64,000 nucleotides of DNA from Hyphomicrobiales bacterium (GTDB taxonomy: Bacteria; Pseudomonadota; Alphaproteobacteria; Rhizobiales; Rhizobiaceae), in NCBI GenBank assembly GCA_900472175.1, contig UCHD01000021.1:108909-172908 (forward strand), in the 5' to 3' direction. Below are positions 25,016 through 33,159 of the stretch, piece after piece (the stretch's first letter is position 1; each line of letters starts with the position of its first letter). The translations under genes and the position numbers were made by a program. The notes below the pieces were generated by a model. It was not told the origin of the DNA. It saw nothing but the letters and a program-made list of their open reading frames with translations, and did not search any database.

Positions 25016-25972
25016 ATGCCTGACAATCGCCTCGAACGCTTCGCCCACAATCTCGACTGGAACCTTTTGCGCACCTTCGTCGTCGTGGTCGAGGAAGGCA
25101 GCATCACGGCGGCGGCAAACCGGCTGCTGTTGCAGCAGCCCGCCGTCAGCATGGCTTTGAAGCGGCTGGAACAGACGGTCGGCCAGAAGCTGATCGACCG
25201 CCGCCCGGGCCGCTTCGATCTGACGGAGGCGGGCGAAAAGCTGCACCGCCAATGCCGCGATATCTTCGCAGCGGTCGTGCGCCTGCCGAACGCGCTGGAA
25301 ACCGCAGGCGACGACGTGACCGGCCATGTCAGCATTCATTCCGTCAGCCACGCGCACAACCCGGCCTGGGATCGCAAGCTCGAAAGCTTCTTTCATCTTT
25401 ATTCGAAGGTGACACTCAGCATCACGGTCGAAACAACCGTCAGCGTCATCAGCGCCGTCGAGCGCAACATCGCCACCATCGGCCTGTGCGACGGTAATAT
25501 TCCGGAAGCCCTCGATAAGGCCTTCCATATCCGCGAACAGTACGGGCTGTATTGCGGCCGCGGCCACCGGCTGTTCGGCGCAAAGACCGCAGCCTTGAAC
25601 GACCTGCGCGGCGATCCCTACATCGCGTTCATCGCCGATGTTCTCGGTGGCCAGCATATGAATGCCATCACCGCCGTGCGCGCCATGGGTTCCTTCGGCC
25701 AGCAGGTGCGGGCTGTCTCCTGCAATGTCGAGGAAGTGCTGCGTCTGATATCAGCCAATATCGGCATCGGCATGGTGCCGGATCACCTGGCGGCGCCGGG
25801 TCTTGCCGCGGGCGAGTTCTGGCAATTGCCGCCCTACGATCTGTTGCCGACCACCGATGTCTTCCGCATCACCAATCCCAACGCGATCCTCAATCCGGCC
25901 GAAGCCGCCTTCCTGCGCCATGTTGCAGACACCGAACCGCTGGACCATAGCGCAAGGCATCAATCTGCCTGA
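25016..25972 (+). CDS. LysR-family transcriptional regulator
   Basis: A 318-residue LTTR. The DNA-binding head covers residues ~12-72 (LDWNLLRTFVVVVEEGSITA, then QQPAVSMALKRLEQTVGQKL), followed by the two-lobed effector domain starting around GHVSIHSVSHAHNPAWDRKL. The recognition helix is slightly unusual in having a run of Leu/Gln before PAVS. Being only 12 nt behind the M24 peptidase gene it is probably co-transcribed with it, and it may regulate that gene, the FAD oxidase ahead of it, or both. A 10-bp motif shared by the next two promoters could be its target. The effector is unknown. Confidence 0.9.
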   Translation: MPDNRLERFAHNLDWNLLRTFVVVVEEGSITAAANRLLLQQPAVSMALKRLEQTVGQKLIDRRPGRFDLTEAGEKLHRQCRDIFAAVVRLPNALETAGDDVTGHVSIHSVSHAHNPAWDRKLESFFHLYSKVTLSITVETTVSVISAVERNIATIGLCDGNIPEALDKAFHIREQYGLYCGRGHRLFGAKTAALNDLRGDPYIAFIADVLGGQHMNAITAVRAMGSFGQQVRAVSCNVEEVLRLISANIGIGMVPDHLAAPGLAAGEFWQLPPYDLLPTTDVFRITNPNAILNPAEAAFLRHVADTEPLDHSARHQSA

Positions 25973-25997
25973 TAGTGAGCTTCTTCACTATAAATTT
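25972..25997 (+). promoter_or_regulatory. Hairpin and CTATAAATTT motif upstream of the FAD oxidase gene
   Basis: ATAGTGA and TCACTAT form a 7-bp stem immediately after the LysR stop. Overlapping its right arm is CTATAAATTT (25988-25997), 76 nt before the oxidase ATG. The same decamer lies at a matching distance before the flavin reductase gene. It may act as regulator site, promoter element or weak terminator. Confidence 0.4.
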
Positions 25998-26073
25998 GAA
26001 CATTGATCAGGCGCCCTCTAGGGTCCGGCAGCGCGACGAGAGGCCGCGCCGGCAATGCTAAGGACGGACTGAC

Positions 26074-27201
26074 ATGCAGACATTCGACGTGGCCATCATC
26101 GGCGGCGGCATCGCCGGCCTGTCGCTCGCCTATTTTCTCAGCCTCCATCGCTCTGTTGTCGTGCTCGAGCGGGAAACGGCGCTCGGCTATCACAGCACCG
26201 GCCGCTCCGCCGCCGAATTCGTGCTGCGGTACAATGCGCCAGAGGTCTGCCAACTGGCAGCGATCGCCAAGGATTTCTTCGATAGCCCGCCGGATGGATT
26301 TTCAGACATCGCGCTGTTGAAGCAGCGTGGCGGCGTGATGATCGCCACGGCCGAAAAAGCCAAACGCCTGGGAGAGGTTTTCCGCGCAGAAATCGGCTTT
26401 ACGCCCGAGCTGGAAATGCTGGACGAACAGGACCTGTTGACGCGCCTGCCGGTCCTGAAACCCGGCTATGCCGCAGCGGCATTCTACGATCCCAACTTCT
26501 GGGATATCGAGGTGGAAAGCCTGCTGCAGGGCTATGTCAAAGGCGCGCGCCGCAACGGCACGGAGATCCGCGAGCGCCACGCGGTTCTGTCCGCCAGCCA
26601 TGATGGCCAGGCTTGGACCATCGAAACGTCATCGGGCGCTGTCCGCGCCAAAACCGTGGTCAATGCGGCCGGCGGCTGGGCTGATCCGATGGCAGAAACC
26701 TTTAGCGTCAAGCCGCTCGGCATCGTCCCGCATCGCCGCACGGCCATCACGGTCGATCTTCCAGAGGGGATCGATATCTCCGACATGCCGGAGATCAATG
26801 AAGTCGACGAAGACTTCTACATGAAGCCCGATGCCGGCCGGCTCTTCGCCAGTCCGGCCGATGCCACCCCATGCGAACCCGGCGACGTGCAACCGGAGGA
26901 ACTCGATGTCGCGTGGGCCGCCCATTATGTCGAAGAAGCAACCACAATCCCGGTCCGCCGCGTCGCCAAAAGCTGGGCCGGCATGCGTAGCTTCTCGCCC
27001 GACAAGTTGCCGGTAATCGGCTTTGCACCCGATCGGCCGGATTTCTTCTGGCTCGCCGGTCAAGGCGGCTACGGTATCCTGACCTCACCGGCCCTTGGCG
27101 CTTTGGCAGCCAGCCTGCTGACCGGCCAATCTCAGCCAGAGGGATTTGCCGCACAGGCGCTAGACCCACAACAGGTCAGTCCGTTGCGCTTTAAAATTTA
27201 G
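26074..27201 (+). CDS. FAD-dependent oxidoreductase, DAO family
   Basis: A 375-residue D-amino-acid-oxidase-superfamily flavoprotein. The N-terminal dinucleotide-binding fold is VAIIGGGIAGLSLAYFLSLH, followed by the acidic residue in VVVLERE. GYHSTGRSAAEF is typical of soluble glycine/D-amino-acid dehydrogenases. A C-terminal FAD-contact block reads FFWLAGQGGYGILTSPALG. It probably oxidises an amine or hydroxy acid; the substrate is open. It is convergent with the flavin reductase gene and the two stop codons overlap by 3 nt. Its neighbourhood in a glutarate/amino-acid region suggests catabolism of an amino-acid-related compound. Confidence 0.87.
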   Translation: MQTFDVAIIGGGIAGLSLAYFLSLHRSVVVLERETALGYHSTGRSAAEFVLRYNAPEVCQLAAIAKDFFDSPPDGFSDIALLKQRGGVMIATAEKAKRLGEVFRAEIGFTPELEMLDEQDLLTRLPVLKPGYAAAAFYDPNFWDIEVESLLQGYVKGARRNGTEIRERHAVLSASHDGQAWTIETSSGAVRAKTVVNAAGGWADPMAETFSVKPLGIVPHRRTAITVDLPEGIDISDMPEINEVDEDFYMKPDAGRLFASPADATPCEPGDVQPEELDVAWAAHYVEEATTIPVRRVAKSWAGMRSFSPDKLPVIGFAPDRPDFFWLAGQGGYGILTSPALGALAASLLTGQSQPEGFAAQALDPQQVSPLRFKI

Positions 27202-27794
27202 AGCGAAAACCGGCCGTAGCGGCCATTGCTGTAGACCAGCGAATGTCCATCACCGGCAACGACGGAAACGACGCGGCCGAGAATGATCGCGTGGCTGTGG
27301 CGTTCGATCACCTCGTCCACTTCACAATCAATACCGGCCAACGCACCGCGCAGGACAGAAGCCCCGCTTGCCAGCGTGAACCATTCGGCCCCGTCATAAC
27401 GCTCGATGCCCTTCAGTCCGCCCTTGCCGGCAAACCGGTCGGCGACATCCTGCTGGTCGGCGCTCAGGATATTGACGCAGAAATGCCCGTAGCGGCTGAT
27501 GATAGGCCAACTGGACGAACTGCGGTTGATGTTGACGATCATCGTTGGCGGATCGACCGACAGAGCGGTGGCTGACGTCACCGTCGCCCCGGTCCGTTCG
27601 TCACCAACGCCGGCGGTAATGACGGAGACCCCACCCGGCATTCGCCGCATCGCCGATTTCAAGGCATCCTCATCAGCCACATGCGGAAAGGACTGCCCCT
27701 GTGGCGCGATGGTTCGGTCGAGCAAATTTCTCAAAGCGAGGTTCATGCGGGTCCACTCTTTTGCCGTCTCGTTCATGATGGCCGATTTACGCAT
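27198..27794 (-). CDS. Flavin reductase family protein (FMN-binding split barrel)
   Basis: A 198-residue protein of the flavin reductase-like family, usually the NAD(P)H:FMN reductase that feeds a two-component monooxygenase. The core is seen in FKSA-like MRRMPGGVSVITAG, TGATVTSATALSVDPPTMIV, SRYGHFCVNILSADQQDVA and IDCEVDEVIERHSHAIILGR. GAGGG stands 8 nt before the ATG chosen (MRKSAIMN); a second Met six codons later is possible. No monooxygenase gene is adjacent, so the partner must be encoded elsewhere or the enzyme has another role. Confidence 0.86.
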   Translation of the reverse strand: MRKSAIMNETAKEWTRMNLALRNLLDRTIAPQGQSFPHVADEDALKSAMRRMPGGVSVITAGVGDERTGATVTSATALSVDPPTMIVNINRSSSSWPIISRYGHFCVNILSADQQDVADRFAGKGGLKGIERYDGAEWFTLASGASVLRGALAGIDCEVDEVIERHSHAIILGRVVSVVAGDGHSLVYSNGRYGRFSL

Positions 27795-27868
27795 GGAAAA
27801 TGCCCTCGTCTCAAGCAAAGAACACCCGTCGCTGCGGGGGAAGCCGGATCGTTTTTTCAATCATCATA

Positions 27869-27878
27869 AAATTTATAG
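27869..27878 (-). promoter_or_regulatory. CTATAAATTT motif upstream of the flavin reductase gene
   Basis: On the minus strand this is the same decamer as before the FAD oxidase gene, here 74 nt ahead of the start. The surroundings are AT-rich and promoter-like. Confidence 0.35.
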
Positions 27879-28002
27879 ATTATATTATTTTTCAATGAGA
27901 GACGAATTTCGGCAAACTTGGATGCTGCCGGAATGCAGCCACACCAAATAAGACATCAAAACCATAGACTATTGACAGCCTCATCAATTGTGTCAGGATT
28001 GT

Positions 28003-28018
28003 GTTAACGGCCGTTAAC
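28003..28018. promoter_or_regulatory. 16-bp perfect palindrome upstream of a small protein gene
   Basis: GTTAACGG followed by its exact reverse complement, CCGTTAAC. A TTGACA hexamer lies ~26 bp upstream at 27972, and the small gene starts 27 nt downstream. The position near an expected transcription start suggests a repressor operator, though a transcript hairpin is also possible. Confidence 0.45.
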
Positions 28019-28045
28019 CGGTCCACGGAAACAGCGGAGAACGGA

Positions 28046-28222
28046 ATGTTTTATCACGGTGGAATGACACTTGGTTACCTGACGCCTCCGGCGAAAAAGG
28101 AAAAGGCCATCCGCGTTGAAATGCCGGTTCTCCAGAACCGCGAAGAGCAGACCGAATTCGAACAGGAGCGCGATCAGGAACTGAGCCGCGCGTTTCTGAC
28201 CCCCTGGCATCTCTTCTACTGA
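28046..28222 (+). CDS. Small hypothetical protein (58 aa)
   Basis: A 58-residue frame starting MFYHGGMTLGYLTPPAKKEK, with GGAG six bases before the ATG. The middle is strongly charged (NREEQTEFEQERDQELSR) and it ends FLTPWHLFY. There is no signal peptide or membrane helix, and no family is recognised. It is followed after 17 nt by the convergent AraC gene. The ribosome-binding site and a palindrome in the promoter make a real gene likely. Confidence 0.5.
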   Translation: MFYHGGMTLGYLTPPAKKEKAIRVEMPVLQNREEQTEFEQERDQELSRAFLTPWHLFY

Positions 28223-28239
28223 TCCGTTGAGCGAATAGA

Positions 28240-29154
28240 TTATTCGGCCGCTGCCGCGCCGTGGCCATTGGCGGCGATGCTGGAATACATGCCCGTGGTG
28301 CGGAATTCCGTCGGGCTGGCGCCGAAATAGCGGCGGAACACCTTGGCGAAATAATTCGGGTCTTCGAAACCCGCCATGATCGCCACTTCTTTGACAGAGA
28401 GATGCGCCGCATTGGTCAGCAATTTCGTGGCGCGCCGTAACCGTTTGCGCAGAACGAATTCAGCTGGCGGCATGCCTTCGCTTGCGGCAAAGACCCGGGA
28501 GAAATGCGCACGGCTGAGACCGGAAACCTCGGCAAGCTTCTCGACAGGCAACGGATGCTGCAGATTGGCCATGATATGATCGATGACATGCTGCATCGTC
28601 CGGTACTCCTGGCCGAGAACGGGATGTGAACCGAAAACATCGTCATACAGCACCATTGCGGACTCGTAGGCGATGGCGGACGCACTGCCCGGGGCCTCGG
28701 CGCCACCGGAGATCAGCCGCAGACTGCAATCAGCAAGACGCTCGATCGTCTCCGGCTTGAGATTGAGGATCGGCCCGGTCGTCGCAAGAATGGCCTTGTG
28801 GATGCGCAACGCCTCCTCGCCGTTCATGGAAATCCAGAAGAACTCCCACCGTCCGTTCCGCTCCAGCCAATAACGGTGATTGTGCGGCACCAGCACCAGC
28901 AGGGTCTCACCCTCGCGCACCCGGTAGGTGCGGTTTTCATAGCGCAGGTTTCCAGCACCACCGACGGTATGTTGAAGCACGGTGAACGGTGTCTGCCCGC
29001 GCTTGCGGCCATCCCAGTCATAGGTCTCGTCGGTGCGGATTTCATAGCCCGTGCTGGTCGGCATTGTGTGCAGGCTATGGCGTCCGCGCGGCAGGGAAAC
29101 CGTCCGCATCACCGGTCCATTCTCGATCAGTCGTTTCAGCATAGAATTACCCAT
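28240..29154 (-). CDS. agpT: AraC-family regulator of the alpha-galactoside operon (AgpT-like)
   Basis: A 304-residue AraC/XylS regulator. The N-terminal ~180 residues form a cupin-like sugar-sensing domain (FTVLQHTVGGAGNLRYENRT, then EGETLLVLVPHNHRYWLE). The C-terminal ~100 residues carry two helix-turn-helix motifs (VEKLAEVSGLSRAHFSRVF and VKEVAIMAGFEDPNYFAKVF, then RRYFGASPTEFR). It is divergent from the first alpha-galactosidase gene, the arrangement of a local activator, matching Sinorhizobium agpT. An internal Met at residue 5 is an alternative start. Direct GCATAAT repeats in the promoter are candidate binding sites. Confidence 0.85.
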   Translation of the reverse strand: MGNSMLKRLIENGPVMRTVSLPRGRHSLHTMPTSTGYEIRTDETYDWDGRKRGQTPFTVLQHTVGGAGNLRYENRTYRVREGETLLVLVPHNHRYWLERNGRWEFFWISMNGEEALRIHKAILATTGPILNLKPETIERLADCSLRLISGGAEAPGSASAIAYESAMVLYDDVFGSHPVLGQEYRTMQHVIDHIMANLQHPLPVEKLAEVSGLSRAHFSRVFAASEGMPPAEFVLRKRLRRATKLLTNAAHLSVKEVAIMAGFEDPNYFAKVFRRYFGASPTEFRTTGMYSSIAANGHGAAAAE

Positions 29155-29158
29155 GAAA

Positions 29159-29201
29159 GCATAATACCTCTCTGGCGGCCCCTTTCATTATACGCATAAT
29201 G
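29159..29201. promoter_or_regulatory. Candidate AraC-type sites in the agpT/agaL1 divergent promoter
   Basis: GCATAAT occurs twice in the same orientation (29159-29165 and 29194-29200), 35 bp apart. The second copy is part of an inverted repeat, CATTAT-ACGC-ATAATG (29186-29201). Direct heptamers near a divergent AraC gene are typical of its operators; binding is inferred. Confidence 0.4.
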
Positions 29202-29345
29202 CCCCTCAACAAAGCAAGATGACCGGGTTGGAGCGGCATCGACGGGGGGAACCGGCAGGCAGAATGCGTTTGATCGCAATGCGCCCGGTGCATTGATTTT
29301 ACCCTGTCCGTTCTTCCCGGCCAAACGACCAGCGACGAGGACAGC

Positions 29346-30818
29346 ATGAGCAGCTTCAAGATAGCCATTATCGGCGCCGGCAGTGTCGGCTTCACCAAGA
29401 AACTCTTCACGGACATTCTCTGCGTGCCGGAGTTCCGCGATGTCGAATTCGCGCTCACCGATATGAGCGAGCACAATCTCGGCATGATCAAGTCGATCCT
29501 CGACAAGATCGTCGCCTCCAACAACCTGCCCGCCAAGGTCACCGCCTCGACCGACCGCCGCGAGGCAATATCGGGTGCGCGCTACATCATCAGCTGCGTC
29601 CGCGTCGGCGGCCTGGCAGCTTACGCCGACGATATCCGCATCCCCTTGAAATATGGGGTAGACCAGTGCGTCGGCGATACGATCTGCGCCGGCGGCATTC
29701 TCTATGGCCAGCGCAACATCCCGGTCATCCTCGACTTCTGCAAGGACATCCGCGAGCTGGCCGAGCCGGGCGCAAAATTCCTCAACTATGCAAACCCGAT
29801 GGCGATGAACACCTGGGCTGCGATCGAATATGGCAAGGTCGATACCATCGGTCTTTGCCACGGCGTCCAGCACGGTGCCGAACAGATTGCGGAAATCCTC
29901 GGCGCCAAGGATGGTGAACTCGATTACATCTGCTCCGGCATCAACCATCAGACCTGGTTCACCGATGTCCGCGTCAAGGGCCGCAAGATCGGCAAGGATG
30001 AGCTGGTCGCCGCCTTTGAGGCGCATCCGGTCTTTTCACAGCAGGAAAAGCTGCGTATCGATGTGTTGAAGCGTTTCGGCGTCTATTCCACCGAGAGCAA
30101 CGGCCACCTGTCGGAGTACCTGCCCTGGTACCGCAAGCGGCCGGAGGAAATTACCCGCTGGATCGATATGTCCGACTGGATCCACGGCGAGACCGGCGGC
30201 TACCTGCGCTATTCGACAGAAACCCGCAACTGGTTCGAGACCGAATTTCCGCAGTTCCTAGAGGATGCCGGCAAGCCCATTGATCCGGCTCGCCGTTCCA
30301 ACGAACACGCCAGCCATATTCTGGAAGCACTGGAAACCGGGCGCGTCTATCGCGGCCATTTCAACGTCAAGAACAACGGCGTCATCACCAACCTGCCGTC
30401 GGATGCGATCATTGAATCGCCCGGCTTCGTCGATCGCTTCGGCATCAACATGGTCGCCGGTATCACGTTGCCGGAAGCCTGCGCCGCCACCTGCATGTCC
30501 TCGATCAACGTCCAGCGCATGTCGGTTCACGCCGCCATCTCAGGCGATATCGATCTCCTGAAGCTCGCCGTGCTGCACGATCCGCTGGTCGGCGCCATCT
30601 GCACGCCGGAAGAGGTCTGGCAGATGGTCGATGAAATGGTCGTCGCGCAGGCTGAGTGGCTGCCGCAATATGCCCATGCCATTCCGGCCGCCAAGGAGCG
30701 ATTGAGCAAGGCAACCGTGAAGACCCGCGACTGGAACGGCGTTGCCCGCCGCGAAGTCCGCTCGATCGACGAATTGCGCGCCGAGAAGGAAGCAACGAAG
30801 TTGAAAGCCGCAAGCTAA
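29346..30818 (+). CDS. agaL1: Alpha-galactosidase, glycoside hydrolase family 4
   Basis: A 490-residue GH4 enzyme. The N-terminal NAD-binding motif is KIAIIGAGSVGFTKKLFTDI. The metal-ligand Cys and His are in GLCHGVQHG and CSGINHQTWF, and a conserved block reads LNYANPMAMNTWA. GH4 glycosidases need NAD+ and Mn2+ (or similar) and work by an oxidation-elimination mechanism, here on alpha-galactosides such as melibiose or raffinose. It is the first gene of the operon and precedes the binding protein. It is clearly diverged from the second GH4 gene at the operon end, suggesting different linkage or substrate preference. GAGGACAGC precedes the ATG. Confidence 0.9.
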   Translation: MSSFKIAIIGAGSVGFTKKLFTDILCVPEFRDVEFALTDMSEHNLGMIKSILDKIVASNNLPAKVTASTDRREAISGARYIISCVRVGGLAAYADDIRIPLKYGVDQCVGDTICAGGILYGQRNIPVILDFCKDIRELAEPGAKFLNYANPMAMNTWAAIEYGKVDTIGLCHGVQHGAEQIAEILGAKDGELDYICSGINHQTWFTDVRVKGRKIGKDELVAAFEAHPVFSQQEKLRIDVLKRFGVYSTESNGHLSEYLPWYRKRPEEITRWIDMSDWIHGETGGYLRYSTETRNWFETEFPQFLEDAGKPIDPARRSNEHASHILEALETGRVYRGHFNVKNNGVITNLPSDAIIESPGFVDRFGINMVAGITLPEACAATCMSSINVQRMSVHAAISGDIDLLKLAVLHDPLVGAICTPEEVWQMVDEMVVAQAEWLPQYAHAIPAAKERLSKATVKTRDWNGVARREVRSIDELRAEKEATKLKAAS

Positions 30819-30869
30819 GCTGCGGCACATACATGCAAGACCCGTTTGCTTGAGGAGGAAACCGGTCTG

Positions 30870-30895
30870 GGAGTGGGCAATCCGTTGCCCGCTCC
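30870..30895 (+). other. Intercistronic hairpin between agaL1 and agpA
   Basis: An 11-bp stem, GGAGTGGGCAA with TTGCCCGCTCC (one G-U pair), loop TCCG, in the 174-bp gap. No T tract follows, so mRNA stabilisation or processing is more likely than termination. Confidence 0.5.
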
Positions 30896-30992
30896 ATTCC
30901 GGCAGATGGCAGGATGCCGTCATGCCGGACGCTTTTAGGAGGAGAGCCGCCCATACCGGGCCGGTCTAAAGCATGAGGGAGAAACAACGACA

Positions 30993-33080
30993 ATGAAAAG
31001 CTTTCGCCATCTGAAAACGACCAGCGCGCTGCTTTTGGGCGTGTCGGCATTCGCCGTGTCGGCAATGGCTTCCGAGCCGACCGTGGTGCCCGAGCAGCCG
31101 GCCTTCCCGGCACAGGGCAAGATCACCTACGTGCCGCGCGATTCCATCCTCGAATACAAGGCCTTGCCGGAATACAAGGAGCCCGATTGGGTCACCGAGA
31201 AATTCGTCAAGACCGGCAAACTGCCGCCGGTTGCCGAGCGCCTGCCGAAGGAGCCGCTGGTCTTCAAGACCGGCAACATGCCGGATGGCGTTGGCGTTTA
31301 TGGCGATACGATGCGCCATGTCATCGGCGGCCGCCCGGAAGGCTGGAACTATTCCGCCGGGCAGACCCAAGGGTGGGGCGGCATCGATATCGAGATGTCG
31401 GAATGCCTGACCCGCACGGCGCCGCTTTATCAGGTCGAAGCCAAAGACGTCGAACCGCTGCCGAACCTCGCAAAAAGCTGGGAATGGTCGGAAGATGGCC
31501 ACAAGCTGACCATGCACCTGATCGAAGGCGCCAAATGGTCAGATGGCGTTCCCTTTTCCTCCGAAGACGTGATGTTCTACTGGGACGACAATGTCGTCGA
31601 CCCCAATGTCTCACCGCTCAATGGCGCGACGCCGGAAACGTTTGGCGAAGGCACGACACTGAAAGCCATCGACGCCAACACCGTTGAATGGACTTTCAAG
31701 GAAGCTTTCCCGCGCCAGTATCTCTACTCCATGGCGTACGGAACGTTCTGCCCCGGCCCGGCCCATATCCTCAAGACCAAGCACCCGAAATACGCCAAGG
31801 ACTTTACCTACGACCAGTACAAGAACGGCTTCCCGCCGGAATACATGAACATTCCAATTATGGGCGCCTGGGTCCCGGTCGAATATCGCCCCGATGATAT
31901 CATCGTCATGCGCCGCAATCCCTATTACTGGAAGGTCGACGAAGCCGGCAACCAGCTGCCCTATCTCAACGAGCTGCACTACAAGCTCTCGACCTGGGCC
32001 GACCGCGACGTACAGGCGATTGCCGGTTCCGGTGACCTCTCCAACCTCGAGCAGCCCGAGAACTTCGTCGAAAGCCTGAAGCGCGCCGCCCAGGATACCG
32101 CACCGGCACGCCTCGCGTTCGGTGCCCGGCTGATCGGCTACAATCTCTACATGAACTTCTCCGGCAATGGCTGGGGCGAACCGGATGAACGCGGCCAGGC
32201 GATACGGGAACTCAACCGCAATGAGGATTTCCGCAAGGCCATCACCATGGCGGTTGATCGCAAGAAGATCGGCGAATCGCTGGTCAAGGGTCCGTTCACC
32301 GCGATCTATCCGGGCGGCTTGTCGTCCGGCACCAGCTTCTACGACCGCCAGTCGACCGTCTATTATCCGTTTGATCTCGAAGGCGCCAAGGCCCTGCTCG
32401 AAAAGGCCGGCCTGAAGGACACCGACGGAAACGGCTTCGTCAACTACCCGGCCGACAAGCTCGGCGGCAAGGATGTCGAGGTCGTACTGCTGGTCACATC
32501 CGACTACAGCACCGACAAAAACCTCGCTGAAGGCGTCGTCGGCCAGATGGAACAGCTGGGCATTCGGGTAGTGCTCAACGCGCTCGACGGCAAGCAGCGC
32601 GACGCGGCCAACTATGGCGGCCGCTGGGACTGGATGGTGCTGCGTAATGGCGCAGAACTGTCATCCGTGGTGCAGAATACCCCGCAGCTCGCCGCAACGG
32701 GTCCACGCACCAGCTGGAACCACCGCGTGCCGGAAGGTGGGCAGCTTGATCTGATGCCGTTCGAGCAGGAGCTTGTCGATATCGTCAACAAGTTCATTGC
32801 CTCGAGCGACAATGACGAACGCACGGAGTTGATGAAGCAGTACCAGAAGGTCGCCACTACCAACGTCAACTCAGTCGGCCTGACCGAATATCCAGGCGCG
32901 CTGATCGTCAACAAGCGCTTCTCGAACATTCCGGTCGGTGCGCCGATCTTCATGTTCAACTGGGCGGAAGACACGATCATCCGCGAACGGGTGTTCGTCG
33001 CCGCAGACAAGCAGGGTGATTACGAACTGTTCCCTGAGCAACTGCCCGGCAAGCCCGGCGAAAAAGGCCCGATGAACTGA
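30993..33080 (+). CDS. agpA: Periplasmic alpha-galactoside-binding protein (peptide-type SBP family 5)
   Basis: A 695-residue secreted binding protein of the oligopeptide class. The signal peptide is FRHLKTTSALLLGVSAFAVS, cleaved after AMA. Family-5 blocks include PLPNLAKSWEWSEDGHKLTM, GAKWSDGVPFSSEDVMFYWD and FRKAITMAVDRKKIG. It is larger than typical OppA (~540 aa), as are the rhizobial AgpA-type proteins that bind melibiose, raffinose and related sugars despite their peptide-transporter ancestry. Hairpins flank the gene on both sides, which usually favours high amounts of the binding protein over the permeases. Sugar specificity is inferred from the two GH4 genes in the operon. Confidence 0.88.
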   Translation: MKSFRHLKTTSALLLGVSAFAVSAMASEPTVVPEQPAFPAQGKITYVPRDSILEYKALPEYKEPDWVTEKFVKTGKLPPVAERLPKEPLVFKTGNMPDGVGVYGDTMRHVIGGRPEGWNYSAGQTQGWGGIDIEMSECLTRTAPLYQVEAKDVEPLPNLAKSWEWSEDGHKLTMHLIEGAKWSDGVPFSSEDVMFYWDDNVVDPNVSPLNGATPETFGEGTTLKAIDANTVEWTFKEAFPRQYLYSMAYGTFCPGPAHILKTKHPKYAKDFTYDQYKNGFPPEYMNIPIMGAWVPVEYRPDDIIVMRRNPYYWKVDEAGNQLPYLNELHYKLSTWADRDVQAIAGSGDLSNLEQPENFVESLKRAAQDTAPARLAFGARLIGYNLYMNFSGNGWGEPDERGQAIRELNRNEDFRKAITMAVDRKKIGESLVKGPFTAIYPGGLSSGTSFYDRQSTVYYPFDLEGAKALLEKAGLKDTDGNGFVNYPADKLGGKDVEVVLLVTSDYSTDKNLAEGVVGQMEQLGIRVVLNALDGKQRDAANYGGRWDWMVLRNGAELSSVVQNTPQLAATGPRTSWNHRVPEGGQLDLMPFEQELVDIVNKFIASSDNDERTELMKQYQKVATTNVNSVGLTEYPGALIVNKRFSNIPVGAPIFMFNWAEDTIIRERVFVAADKQGDYELFPEQLPGKPGEKGPMN

Positions 33081-33094
33081 TCGATAAACTCCGC

Positions 33095-33127
33095 TTCCCA
33101 GGCCGCGCCATCAACCCGGCCTGGGAA
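33095..33127 (+). other. Intercistronic hairpin after agpA
   Basis: An 11-bp perfect stem, TTCCCAGGCCG with CGGCCTGGGAA, starting 15 nt after the binding-protein stop and followed by A/C-rich sequence rather than T's. It is a typical 3'-end protector between a binding-protein gene and its permease genes. Confidence 0.65.
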
Positions 33128-33159
33128 ACCCCCAAAACACACAAGAGAACCTAACAGCC

